A DNA stretch of 64,000 nucleotides, taken from assembly GCA_015680905.1 (NCBI GenBank), contig CM027383.1:93632001-93696000 (forward strand), given 5' to 3'. Source of the DNA: Coptis chinensis. Taxonomy: Eukaryota > Streptophyta > Magnoliopsida > Ranunculales > Ranunculaceae. Below the pieces are notes generated by a model, which saw nothing but the letters and a program-made list of their open reading frames with translations, made no database searches and was not told the origin of the DNA. Below, piece by piece: positions 1-12,337 of this stretch (the first letter of the stretch is position 1; the number at the start of each line of letters is the position of its first letter). The position numbers were made by a program, and so were the translations under genes.

Positions 1-1347
1 ACCTTCTTAAATTTGGGGACACGAGGACAATAAAGCGAAGAGGAACAAGCACAATTCTTGCCAGCCACAACCAATTCTTGGCAAATCACACTCTCATAAT
101 GGAGAACCACGCCGAGATTTACGAGACGAAAACAAAATGTTGCAGGTTGTTGCCGCGGATTAATGACATAGAAAATCTTATAAATGGATCCCTCCCACAA
201 AAGGATCCTCGCCGTTACTTGGGGCCAATGAAACCATTTAAATTTTGCAATTTTATATTATCTATCATTTTCTTTTTAGTTTTTAATTTTCATATGGTAA
301 TTTGTTTTTACTTAATTATTCTCATCATACTCTAATATTTGTTTATCCTTGTCTAAACAGGTCACATTTTTTCACACAATGGAAGCTCAAAGATGATTCG
401 AACAATCTTTCCATTCATTCTTTGAATTCTCCGGCATATGGACATCTTTTTCGGAGACTACATAACTTCAAGTTGGTTGGAATTCTCTCATTTTACACCG
501 GGACATACATCTCTCGGTTTGGCAACTTATTTTTATGATAACATGGAAGATCTACCCGGTTGTCCGGGGTTTCCCTTTGAATGGTTTTACACTACGTATT
601 GGTAACACCCGACATGCTTTTATGAGCCAACAGGCGGTGGCTATGGCTCTAGACCTTCCTCCTCTTTCACCGGATCTCCCCATTCAATACATGATAGAGA
701 ATGACCTTAATGACTATTCTAGGGAAGATTTTGCTGCCGGTATGGCGATGGCCTTGCCCGTCAAAGAAGCGTGCGAAGGCGGCCGATGGCGGAATTCACT
801 ATTCCACTAGCCGGTATGACCATGAATGTTGGGCGCCATGCTATTTATTCTTCTCAACATCATGGGGGATTGGCATTTTTCCACTTTGCATCAAAATCAA
901 CATGTAAGACATTCCATGCATTGCGCGACAACATACCACCCGACATTCTGAGAACTAGTAATTGAGAATCTTAAGAAGGCTCGGTCTTTTCGGCAACACT
1001 ATATCACCCTGCCAGTTATAGCATGCAGGATAGTGAGAACGTACTTCCCTGAGTTTGCACCACCTTTCGAAGACTGGGTAAAGGTCGACTCTATGTGTCC
1101 AACAAACAAGATAATTCGTTCTTTGCGATTTCAGACATGGACGCATACGCAAGGTATCTTAAGAAAAGTTAGTTCTTTCCCTAACGATGATAAAATGATA
1201 GCTCATCTAGACAATGCAAAGAAGAGGAAGTGGAGTGAAGTTTGGAAAGCTATGATAGATTGGCGGGATGCAAAGGAATGGCATTTCTACATGGACGAGG
1301 CAAGGAGGGACCATCCCCCAGTTCAAGGATGGGGCAATGTGAGTTGA
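1..1347 (+). pseudogene. Degenerate ORF block near the 3' end of Athila-like element 1
   Basis: Several short plus-strand frames follow one another with shifts between them (78-335, about 400-600, 535-810, 952-1347). The last is the cleanest: it is open from about 952 and includes the stretch RSFRQHYITLPVIACRIVRT, ending at the TGA at 1345. A candidate intron (donor near 298, acceptor CAG ending at 360) is possible but unproven. The block lies upstream of a long untranslated stretch, polypurine tract and LTR, which is where Athila-type elements carry their extra post-pol (env-like) frame. I do not recognise a domain, so the env-like assignment comes from position only. It could instead be a captured host fragment. 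The element's 5' half lies outside the window. Confidence 0.4.
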
Positions 1348-3098
1348 TGCATGTACATATTTGTTTTACGTTTTGATGTGAAATAAATAAATAACCTAAC
1401 AGTGTGCTACTCTAACAGCGTGCTTCTACTTTTATGATGTATAATATATAGTGTGTTACAATAAATTTACGTGGAAGATGTCGACTTTTTTTTGCTCAAA
1501 GCCCTCGGGTATACTTTTTCTTCCTCTTAACACTTTGAGGACCACGGTGTCCCATTTGTTTGGGGGTGGTGAGAACCTTTTGCAAAAATTAGGCATGCAT
1601 AGTTGTATATAGTTACTTAATGTCTAAATAAAGCGTATTTAGTGACAAATTCTCGTTTCTCTTTCTATGATGAAAAATATTTAGAAATCTCACCCTAGCA
1701 TCAAAATTAGGACTTGTTCTTAGAAACTTAATTTAATATGTATGCAATAGTTTTACATCTTTTCATGAGCATTCATGCAGCGACTATCATTAAATGTACC
1801 ACGTGAATAAGTTTACGGGAAGGACCGGTTAGACAACTTAATTTTCATATCCTATAAGAATCTAACCAAAAGCCTCAAAATGTATGATATATGAGTAATG
1901 ACACAGAGGAGTAGTTCTTCGAATAGAAGTTCACGCGTCTACTTACTTGATCACTACCCAAATCCTAAAGAAATTTAGGCCTTCTTTGGATCGATATAGC
2001 CAAAAAATTCGCACTGTAAAAAAATTTACCACTAATTATTTAATTGAACCTTTCATTAATCCTTTCTACTTCACCAAAAATCATTACCCATCTAGTAACC
2101 ACAAATAAATAAGCCTACCTAGATGATGAGTATGATGAGAAATAGGATGAAGTCTTGCGGAAAAATGAAGAAAAACCTTGTCACAAATCAAAATCAGTTA
2201 CCTGCTTCAGAAGAAAAGAAAAAGAACAAAATAGAAATAAGTTACACCAAAATCAAAAGAAATGTCAAGGTTAGAATTCCCCAAAAAAAAATCAAATCAA
2301 AAGGGAATACAAAAGCTTGAAAAATCCAAGTATGGAAACCCATGTTAGAAGTAGGAAAGAAAATAAGGATTCTCTAGTATAAATATCTCGAAGACCTTAT
2401 TCTCTCAAACTTATCATTTTTGAACTTTCCATTCCATTTTCTTCTACACTACCACCTAAGCCCCATAACACCTAATAAAGACCTCTAGCTCAATTAGGAA
2501 TAGGATAGTGTGATAATAAGTAGTAGTTGTGACTTCTCGACCTCGGCTCCTCTAACTGTCATTGAGTATGTGAGGAAACGTGTGCCCACTGCACACTGGA
2601 GATAGCAAAGCTTGAGTGGAAAAATAAAGAGAAATTGTGTTCCACACATACCTGTGAGAACCTAATTAAGGACATTTATCCAAAGGATCGAAACGGCCCC
2701 GCTCATTACATTTCATGATTAGATTTCTGCATACATACTCATGCGTAGATGTTTCAATTATTGTATGTATATTAACTTGAATTTGAAAGACAAATCCTTG
2801 TTTCCCTTGCTAGTGAGATGTCTAGATACACGAGATTAATTAAGGAAACAAGCCTTTGTTCTTGAGTCGTTGTAGTATAAATGAAGTTTGTGAGTATCTT
2901 CTCACGGAAAACTCTCACGAGGCTATAACTTCGTCCACTAGGGAATTCCTAGTGGTTCAAGGCCTTGTTGCATCGGTCAATGCAACCGCTCTCTGCGAAA
3001 ATGAGATTTAGCTTAGGACAACACATTTTTGACCAGCGATCGTTTTAATGTCTCTTCTTTGCTTGAGGACAAGCAAAGTCTTTGTTTAAGGGGTGGTG
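1348..3098 (+). other. 3' untranslated region of Athila-like element 1
   Basis: No convincing gene is seen in these 1.75 kb. The stretch resembles 16041-17592 in element 2, for example in the shared phrase GACCTCTAGCTCAATT near 2484 and 17000 and in the sequences around the polypurine tract. A PPT-like module, TTGAGGAC then TTTGGGGGTGG, occurs at about 1535-1570 and again, altered, just before the LTR. The small frame at 2123-2320 is lysine-rich low complexity and is probably not a gene. Confidence 0.6.
3058..3098 (+). promoter_or_regulatory. Hairpin and polypurine tract before the LTR
   Basis: 3058-3077 is a perfect 8-bp stem, TTTGCTTG and CAAGCAAA, with an AGGA loop. A purine-rich run (AAGGGGTGGTG) then leads directly into the LTR's TGATAAGC. 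The same hairpin and a G-rich run precede the LTR of element 2 at 17555-17592. The purine run is the expected plus-strand primer for reverse transcription. The role of the hairpin is unknown. Confidence 0.7.
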
Positions 3099-4870
3099 TG
3101 ATAAGCACCCAAAACTGTAATATTAAACCGAGAGACATAGCATTTTGGTCGATTATGTGTTTAATAATCATGTAATAATTATATTTTCGTACTTTTGCGA
3201 GGATTCCACAATTAAAATAAATATAGTAATAAAACATGCATGAAGTACAAGAATACGGGAATATTTGGAGTTTCCCACTCAACCCCTCGTGAAGCCCAAC
3301 AAAGCCCCGACTAGAGCCGAAGTTTCAAAAAGAACAAAACCGGTGGAGCGGGTCCACATATGAAGAAGCGACAAACTTAGAAGCTTAAATCGAATAAATC
3401 TAGATGCCGACATTGGCTAGTGTTTGCGCAGTCTGAGGAATCTGGGAATATTTGGAGTTTCCCACTCAACCCCCGTGAAGCCCAACAAAGCGACTAGAGC
3501 GAAGTTTCCAAAAAAAAAACCGGTCTGAGGCGGGTCCACATATAAAAAGCGACAAACTTCAAAGCTCAAATCGGATAAATCTAGATGCCGGCGTTGGCTA
3601 GTGAAGCTGCCATAGTGACCGAGGCGGCGAACTTCAGTAAAAAGGACAAAAAAGTCGTAAAAGCGCCAAAATCGCTAAGCGACCAGCTGGACACACTAGG
3701 TGGACCTACTCTGCGGGCCCGAGGAAGGCATGGCCAAGTCGGCATAGGCATAGGCGGTGGCAAAGAATGGTTTCAAATTGGTACCACGGCAAGAGAGAAG
3801 AAGACGCATTGCAATTCAAAACCGGGTGGTTTGAATTGAAATGAAGCTAAAAACAAAACCTTAAATCAGCAAAAAGACAAAATTAAAGCGGTTAAAACAA
3901 AATTTTGTTTTGAACCATTCAATTAGCATAAAGCCAAAATCTAAAACATTCACGGATAGCATTCTGTATCAACCCTATATATATATGGGGGTCGCCTTCA
4001 TTATTACCCCTTCAAAGATATTAATGCTTTAGCTTCCGCCTAGTTATTTTTTCTTCATTACTTACATTACGCCATTTCCATTCCGGTGGCTTAAAATTTG
4101 TGAGTTATTTTACCGCTTAATAATGATCATTTCTTTTCTAGTTTAATTTTTGTCATGCATTTATTTACTTAATGTATCTGCAAGTTTTATTATTCCTTCT
4201 ATGACCATGAGCATTTATTTACTTATCTTTGCTTTCGTGTAAAATCGGATTGACTTCGTTAATATTCTAGAATCACTACTTAGGAATTAGGCATAGAATT
4301 GACATCCGGTCCCAAAATGACCGAGATCGTACAAAGTTGGATTAGCGATGCTCGGGGCAGTCTCTAGCCGCGACCTAAAATGTCTGTAGCGACTCTACAG
4401 TGTCGGCGACTCTCCCGATCGTCGGTGATGTGAAATCGAGGCGAGCTGAAATAATATACGAGGAGATGAGGTATTATTGAAACTCCTTATGCTAGTGAAA
4501 TCGACCTAGAGATGTGGGCATCGCTAGGGATCAATACTTTCGGCGTCGTCTCGAAAACAAAGGCGAAGTAGAGATGTAGTGATTTGGTAATATAAACTGT
4601 TAAAAATGATTCTTGCATGAGCATGATTAACTCTCTCCTGTTTCTCTATTTTTGTTTACCTACATATAATCGCCCGTAGTAATTTACATTATTTGCATTA
4701 TCGTTAATTTAATTAAAACCAACTAAAAGAAACCTAAAAATCCTACTCACTAAAAGTTGTAATTCGGTTGTGAACCTATCAGAGGCCCAAAGGTTTGGGC
4801 GATCCCTTACTCGACCTATCCTACCAAACCCAGCGTGAGTAAAGGTAACTTGACTAAAGCGTCACGACTA
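3099..4870 (+). mobile_element. 3' LTR of Athila-like element 1 (right end approximate)
   Basis: The LTR starts with TGATAAGCACCCAAAACTGTA, closely matching the LTR starts at 6125 and 17593, immediately after the polypurine tract. A TATA-like run (CTATATATATATGG) lies at about 3975-3988 and is the likely promoter. An internal tandem duplication is present at 3257-3608. The right end is not marked by a clear CA or a target duplication, so 4870 is an estimate. A short-period repeat based on TTGGACTT (about 4881-4940) follows it. Confidence 0.6.
3257..3608 (+). repeat. 187-bp tandem duplication inside the LTR
   Basis: The unit starting GGGAATATTTGGAGTTTCCC at 3257 recurs at 3444 and runs to about 3608, ending in the shared phrase GATGCCG then TTGGCTAGTG. 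The copies differ by small deletions and substitutions. The duplication lies upstream of the LTR's TATA-like run, where tandem enhancer-type repeats are often seen. It is not visible in the LTR of element 2. Confidence 0.85.
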
Positions 4871-6124
4871 TCACGGGACGTTGGAATTTGGACTTTGGAC
4901 TTGGGTCTTTGGACTTCGGACTTTGGTGGACCTCGGACTTAAGAAAATAAAATGGCGGAAACCAATAAGCGTTGAAAACGGTGTTTATCGGTCATACCAC
5001 TACCAAGGAACAAACACGAGATCAAAACAATGCAATCGAGAACAACTTAATAGTAGTTCAGTGATAGAGAATAGAATTTATAGAAGATGAATTGTATACA
5101 TACTAATTATGGTCACTTGGTGAACCACCTCTTCAATCACCGAAACAACTTCTTATTTGGTTCAATAACCTCCATGATGTCGACATCAATAAGCGGCACT
5201 TCCACCCCTTCGCCGACTCGCTCAATTCCTCCATCTTTGGCCCTTCAAATTCCACTTTCTTCTCAACATCTACATTAGAAGTATTTTGAAATGATAGTAA
5301 TAGATTGTGAAGTTTATATCTAAAACCTTACATCACGTGAAACATTTTGCATTTGTTGCAAACAAAAGGTTTTACAATAAAAGAAATATTCAAATTAATA
5401 ATAAGTCATGGTTCAATTATTTGCACCTTGATGGGACCTTTAGAAAAGCTAGTAAACCATAAGGTTGTTTGAGTCCCTTCATAGCTTGATCTTGATTCTT
5501 CCACATACCTATCTTCTGGGATATGGAGACCTAATTACCTAAAAGTAGATTTGTCTTATGCTTGACAACTTGAATTTCTTTATTTAGTCTCGCGACTACA
5601 TCCATTGTTTTGTATCCCATCTTTATACCTTGCTATAATCCATGGAAATTATTCTCTATTGAACAAGCGATAAGTTGGGTTGCATATAGGGAAGCTTTAC
5701 TGACTTCCTAACGAAGAATCGATGATGATATTCTTGGAAACTTCACAACAATGCAGTAACACTGTAACCAACAGAAACGATGTCAGAAATTCTTATGTGG
5801 TGTATTTGTGTGTGTGTCGGAGGATATATGGAACAAATGTTTGGTGTATTTGTGATGTATTGTGGCTTTTTAACAAACAAATGATAAAGTTATTAAACAT
5901 GCAACTGAAAGCGAATATTGTATGAATCAACTTCTAAAAATCGGGGCGCATACAATCCGCGTGAATCAACCCTGACCAACTCCCATATTGTACAAATAAT
6001 TTCATTTATCGTGACAAAAAAATGAAAATGTAAAGAAAGTGTGCCAATAAAGCCATGAACATTATCACGGTCCATGTAATGTCTTTGAGGCGATCTATTG
6101 TAAAGCAATAGCAATATAGCATAG
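4871..6124. other. Unassigned spacer between the two Athila-like elements
   Basis: Starts with an irregular TTGGACTT repeat. Parts of the minus strand read as protein-like: around 5440-5600 a frame gives a coiled-coil-like run containing VVARLNKEIQVVKHKTNLLL, broken by a stop, and 5170-5280 has a proline/serine-rich plus frame. I cannot assign a family. It may be the decayed end of a DNA transposon or host gene. Confidence 0.3.
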
Positions 6125-7590
6125 TGATAAGAGCCCAAAACTGTAGTTTTAACCCCTTAACAATCGTGCTTGTAGACCAATTATGTGAATAATAAGTAAG
6201 AGTTAATCACCGATTCGTGTTTTTATGCATTTAGGGCTTCAAAGTCCATTATGTGCGAGAAATGTGCCACTTTAGCGAGATAAAGGAGCAAAGGTCGGTT
6301 GCTAAGGAGTTTGTGATTAAAGGCCAATTTTCAAGAAGAAAAAGCCTCTGTAAAAGCCGGTCAAAAGATGAAAAGTCAAAGTCCACATGGGCGTAAAAGC
6401 TTGATTGCACAAAGTCGTGAGAACTTCGAAGACCATATCTTTGGACTCAAACCTCGAATTGGGCCTACCTTATGTCAAAACGACCGCTCGGAAAGAGCTT
6501 TCCAATGGTCTAAGCCTTGATCCAATCAGAGGAGTAAAAGTGGACGAAAAGTTTGTCAAAGCCAACTCAGGTTGAAGAGGCCTTTTGAATTTGAAAGAAT
6601 TGGGTTTTGGGCGATTCTCGCCCAAAACATGGCTCAAGCCCATGCACGATTTTGGATCTGAAACATATAAAAACAAAGAAAATCTTAGTTCTTAAGTAAT
6701 CTAGTTTTATTTAGAAAACTAGTTCCTTGTATCTAGGAGCTTAGGATAGAAAGTAGCTAATTAGACCTAAACTATAGATAATTCTAGATCTAGTTTTAAT
6801 GGTCTTTAATTAAGTTTAGTTTCAATTCAATTCTTGTTTTAAATTAAACTCTTAAATCATTGTTCTTCATCGATTAGATTAATAAAATAGTTTATTATTA
6901 TTAAATTCGTTTTCTGTCATTACATTTATAGATCTAGTTTAAATTCTCATTGATATCATTATTTAATTATTAATTAGATTTCAATTATTGTTTGTTAAAT
7001 TAGTAAAGTTGGAATCTTGATATTATGTTTAGTTTAGATTCATATGGAAATGATTGGAATGATTCGGCTAAACCTCCATTAGAAGGGGTTGAGAAGCCTT
7101 GATGAAAGCTTGATTCGGTTTATCGTAGAAGTAAATCGTAATTTCTATTCTACTCTAGAAAGCGATTAATTCACCATGATAATGGGTTTAATCGTTCACA
7201 TACTAGTTATGAATTGGTAGAAGTGCCATGTGTAATTAGGGATTAGGAAGAACTATTTGTTCTGTGTAGCAGTTCAATTCGGATTACGATGATTCGTCGT
7301 TAGTAAGTTAAGTTGAATTAAGGTAGAATCAATCCCCCCTAATTCCTTATCATAGAATCAATATGACATTCGTAGTTAATTAGTAGATTATCTTGTGGGT
7401 AGTTGCATCGTAGTTTATAATTCGTAAATCTCTCATTAGACTTTAGTTAAGATTATTTATACTTAGAGAACATTACTATGTGAAAGAACTAGGAGTGGAA
7501 CGAATCATCTACTTCACTATATCTCAATAAGATTGAGAGTAGAAATCTTTGATAATTTAGGCACGAAAAAAAGTTCTAGTTTTACTGGCG
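6125..7590 (+). mobile_element. 5' LTR of Athila-like element 2
   Basis: Begins TGATAAGAGCCC after CATAG, a possible target duplication that cannot be checked because the 3' LTR is truncated. A TATA-like CATATAAAAA at about 6663-6672 matches the equivalent place in the 3' LTR near 18097. The right end is approximate: a weak TGGCG primer-binding-like sequence occurs near 7586, without the longer match expected for a tRNA-Asp primer site. Confidence 0.7.
6605..6627. repeat. Perfect hairpin present only in the 5' LTR copy
   Basis: TTTTGGGCGA, loop TTC, TCGCCCAAAA form a 10-bp perfect stem. The 3' LTR lacks the hairpin: GAATTGG joins directly to CTCAAGCCC near 18062. The flanks of the missing piece share a short GG repeat. 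Confidence 0.85.
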
Positions 7591-8160
7591 TTTAGAGTTC
7601 TCATGAGCTTTAGTCATTGGTAAAACTATTCTTTTACGTTTATCAAATGGTATTTGCCCATCTTAGTTTCACTTTCGCATTGTTTTCGTAGTATAAGTAC
7701 TCTTCTTAAAGTCCCATTTCACCCACCCACCCTTGTTTGATTCTAACTGTGGTCATCCGTTTCAGCAATTGAAAGTTCCCGAAAAAAATACGGGCCCTGC
7801 GCTAAAAAGCGCGACCTTCGCCACGCGCCTGGAGCGACGAGCGACCAGCCAAAACCGGCGCGACCGTGCTCAAAATACTGTAACTCGAAGTTTACACTGA
7901 GCGCACATGTGCCCAAAGTGAGCGCACCTGCGCCCTCAGCTGATTTTTGCCGGAATTCCACAGGTTTGTTTCGAACTTCGATTTTTCAAGTTTTTCAGTG
8001 TTCTAACTTGTTATATATACTGAACACGCGTAAACAAGACACTATTCATAAATGAAGCAAGGACGCAATCAGGTATTCCTTTCTTCCACACCTCACATCT
8101 TCTGTTAGAGGTTTATACTAGAATATCAAGATTGTTTGGAGGTTGTCGTGTTTAGTTAAG

Positions 8161-10020
8161 TTTTGTCTTAACCTTGTAGGAGATTAAGATGCGGTGAACA
8201 AAACACCTAACGTAATTACACGGCAAGCGTCAACAAATGCGCCTATCTAGTATACCACTCATTGCACCTCTAGCTACTATTCCACATACTCTGCGACCTG
8301 ATGCCCGCCGAAGCGAGACTCCTCTCGGACTTTTATAAAGCCTTGGCGATAGCCCCAAATCTTGCATCGTTCTTTTGCGCGGACCGATTGGGGATTTCCA
8401 AATCCCCAAATATTTTAATTTGTTACCCGTTTTCCATGGTTTAGACCATGAAAAACCTTATCGGCACATCGTAGGATTGAACAAGTTCTTACAACATTCC
8501 ACCATCCTACGGTGAGTCTTTGAACAAATTAAACTTCGGGGTATTTCCCTTCACTTTAGCCGATAAAGGCGTCTAGTTAAGCGCTTGCAGGGCCTAATTA
8601 CGTGGACTCGTGGGCTAAACTTGTTAATTTGTTTATGGAACATTTTACCCACCTAAAAGGCGGATGAGATGCTTTCCAAGATTTATTTCTTTTCGACAAA
8701 ATCCTCATGAATCATTTTCGGAGGCTTGGAATCGTTTCACCGATCTCCTTATAGAGTGTCCACATCATAACCTAGCGAAAGACGCGTTAGTTAGGTGCCT
8801 TTTCAAAGGACTTCTACACCATCATAAAGAAGTCCTTGACATAATGAATGGGGGTAGTTTTCTAAGTAAAGGAGCCTCGGAGGCTTATAAATTTTTAGAG
8901 GATCAAACTAAAGCGAAATAACAACTGGGGGTAGTGGCGATATCCACGCTCCGCTAGTTCTTCTAATTCAGTTAAGGGCCCGGTATGTTTGAGATGAAAC
9001 CACGATCCCAAGCTTAAAACTCTAATCGAATCACTCACTAAAAGGTAGAGGCCATTTACGTACAACAAAAGTCTATCCCGTCATGAATGTAAATTCAATC
9101 CATGTAGTTTCATTTGGAGTCACGAGCATCCGACTCTCACCGCGTCACATAGCCTATGAACATGCTTGTTCCATTAATAGTGAACCTAATGCCCTTGGAG
9201 ACAAAATCCCAACCGGTTGGAGAAATAACCAACAAGTCACACCTCCGGGTACAATAATCAATATGTTAGGCCAACGCCGGTTATAACCAAGCTCCACCAC
9301 GACAAGGACGACTGGGTCAGGGTAATTATAATAATTATAACAACCAAGCGCAACCTCGACAAAGTCAAGCACAAAGGTCAAGGTAGTTATAATAATTATA
9401 ATGCTAATAAGGTATCGTTAGGTAAATAATAACTATCACAATCAGCCCATAAATAATCAGCGCGAGATAGTTCAGTCCACACCACCGTGACCACTACACC
9501 TACCCAACCGGATCGTCTTGACACCTTCATACGGGTGAGCCAACAACTCTTCCAAACCATGGCTCAATCTAACCAGCAACTTCTACAATCCGTTAATAAT
9601 TTAAGCCAACGGTTGGCCCAAGATAAAGCCCACCCAAAGGTGTGTTTCAGGTCGCGCGATACCTAATCCTAAAACAACAAACGCAGCCTTTAAGGTAACC
9701 GGTAATACTAGTAATGAAAATGAAAATGTAGGTGAGCTAAATGCCATCACCACTCTCCGTTCTGGCAGAGTGGTTGATAACAAAGTAACTATGCCTATAG
9801 TTATCCCATCGATAACCCTACACATGCTACTTTACTAGATACCGAAATAGGCCCGAAGAGCCTACCAGCGTAGAGGTACCAGTTACTACACAACCTAAGA
9901 AACAGAAAGTCAAGGTTAAACATCTAGGTGATACATATGCTAAATATAGAGAGAAACCACCGTTTCCACAAAAATTAGCCATGTTAACTAGGGATACAAA
10001 TTATGAGGGAGATTAGGGCG
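8161..10020 (+). pseudogene. Athila-like gag remnant
   Basis: The best segment, 8664-8921, reads with the motif pattern of plant Athila-type gag: ESFSEAWNRFTDLLIECPHH, then FKGLLHHHKEVLDIMNGG and FLSKGASEAYKFLED. This central gag domain helps assemble virus-like particles. Downstream, a low-complexity N/Y/Q stretch (about 9290-9400) and ITTLRSGRVVDNKV (about 9745) mark the gag C-terminal region. KPPFPQKLAML and FKNLTINLPFLEAIKS (about 9950-10070) lead towards the protease. Stops and frame shifts interrupt it, so no continuous product is expected. Confidence 0.75.
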
Positions 10021-10590
10021 TTTTCAAGAATCTAACTATAAACCTTCCCTTCCTCGAAGCTATTAAAAGCTACCACACCATGCTAAGTTTCTTAAGGAGT
10101 TGTGTACTACTAGGCGTAAGACCAATATACCAAAAGGCGCTTTTTAGCGGAACAATTCCCAACTCTATCTGAACATAACATAATTGTTAAGTACAAGGAC
10201 CACAGTAGTCCCTACTCTACAATGCATCTTAGGAGATTCCTATCTGACGACGAGCGTTATTAGACACGGGGGCTAGTGTTAACTTACTCCCATTTTATTT
10301 GTATAGACAAATAGGTCTAGAGGAGATGCAACCCACTAAAATGGCGTTGCAATTAGTTGATCGGTCTATTAAGTATCTAAGGGGTGGTTGAAAACGTCTT
10401 TGGTAAAGGTTAGGGATTTCTACTATCCGGCTGATTTCGTCATCCTCGATACAAAAGTCCCTAACGACTCGTCCGATCATCTTAGGGCGTCCTTTCGGCT
10501 TGGCTGCCAATGCGCTCATAAATTGCCGCGATGGTTCGATGTCCATGTCTTTTGGCTATCTTTACGTTGAAGTAAATGTTTTAAAACAAA
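10021..10590 (+). pseudogene. Athila-like retropepsin (protease) remnant
   Basis: Around 10262 the plus strand reads DTGASVNLLPFYLYRQIGLE, an aspartic protease active-site motif in the Athila form. It is followed by KMALQLVDRSIKY and RDFYYPADFVILDTKVPND. A frame shift then moves the conserved tail out of register: IN-CRDGS-like and SFGYLYVEVNV-like sequence lies in a neighbouring frame near 10520-10580. The enzyme would cleave the gag polyprotein, but this copy is broken. It is the last recognisable enzyme domain of the element; RT and integrase do not follow. Confidence 0.75.
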
Positions 10591-12337
10591 GAACCTGTTA
10601 CCCGATTAGGATCTATGGATGGAGAGGTTAGCATGATCGAGCTTCGCTCGAGATTATTTCAACAACACGTTCCACGATAATCGGATGCCCAAATTTCTTT
10701 CCTTTGAAAGTTCAGATTCTAACATTTTCATCCCTACACTAGTCGATACACATATTATGGATGAGGGGCCGAGATAGATGACTTTCTCAAAGATATAGAG
10801 GAATACCATAGTAATGTGGATATGACCAAGCTAGATGACGAATTCGATGAGTTTCTTAGAAAGCGGTGATGAGTCACCCTATCAAGAACTACTTTGCACA
10901 ACATCCCTCGACTCCCCTCCTTCCACCCTTTCAAAGGAATCTCGAGTTTGCACTTTCGATCCTTTTATTTTCTCACAATGTTTCATAATTTTTTAAATCC
11001 TCTAGCAAACAAATACTTGAAGGACAAACCATTTGACACCTTCATTTTCAGAATTGAGGCAGTCCCTACCTACACCATGAATGAGTTTTGTGCTAAACCC
11101 ACATCCTCATTTTTCCATGCTTTCCTTCTACAACTTATCCATATCCACCATATTCTCCACAACCATTCACTTTTCCACACTTATTCACTAGGACACCCCT
11201 CGTTCAAAGATGAAAAAAGAAGGTGCATGCTAGGTTACGTTATAGGTTTATCCGACTTCACTTTCATTTCACTAGGGTTTGCGTCATAGGAAATCTTGGT
11301 GCTTGATTATGTTTGGGTATGTTTTTGTGATATTTATTTATGGAATGATCTACAACTATTTAGGTTGTTGATATATGATAAAGCGCATGTTCATACATAT
11401 GTTTAGATAAAGTCTCGAGTATTTGACTATAAGCGACTCAATTTTTGTGTTTGGTGCATTTCCTTTCATTTCCGGATATTGGTGAGTGCACCATTAAGGT
11501 AACCGGGCCCTCCTTATGGAGTGTGTGGCTGTAAGTACCGGATCCTAAGTCCACGGTTAACATAATTCCGTTTTCCACTCTTGCATGTTTTCTGTTTTTT
11601 TTAGTCATGTTTCTCTATGGGGTGCATTATGTCCTTATTGCTTATTGTTTTTCCTTATAAAAGTAAAAAAAAATATTAAATAATAAACATAATAATCTAG
11701 GAAGTCTAGGGAATCGACTTTAAAAGACCCACTTTTAAAAAAAAAAAAAAAAAAAAAATTTTCTAAACTCACGTTATAAAAATTTGTTTGGGGGAATGGG
11801 TGTTAGTGTTTCCGTCCTAGAATATTTTATGTCCCATTAGAGTTGTTTAGGCCATTTAATTGTATTCGATTCGGGTTGACATAATCTATGAATTTAGAGT
11901 TCATTCATTAGCATAACTTCGTCATGCGCGCTTCGAGGCATTTTCCACTATCTTATATGTCATCCACGGTTGGAATAGAGTGTTTTATGGATCATTGGAT
12001 TAGAAATTCTCTCTGATCATTTCCATATCTCATTACAAAAAAATCGGACCGGTAGCGAAGCGGCAATATTAGTTTGAAGTCGCGACTAAAAAATCGACAA
12101 AAAATTGAAAAATTCGAATTGGGCTTGGGCCCAACTCGCGCACACCGGCAGCGCACCTGCGCCCCTTTGTTTCCACCAACAGTCGTGAGTTTCATCTTCC
12201 AAACCTCCATTGACAAACATCCAAGCTTCAAACCCTAAGAAAAAAAAAATTTAAAAAGAAACCAAACTGCACCACACCAAACATCCAAATCAATTTCAAA
12301 TCTTCTCAAAAACCTTTCCACCACCACCTCCATCATT
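10591..12337. other. Spacer where RT/integrase would be expected
   Basis: About 1.7 kb with no reverse transcriptase motif. A 131-codon plus-strand frame at 10894-11289 (start MHNIPRLPSF) has no recognised domain and is His/Phe-rich. A run of about 20 A at 11740-11758 and a PPT-like TTTGTTTGGGGG near 11785 follow. The whole region looks like deletion-scarred retroelement sequence. Confidence 0.5.
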
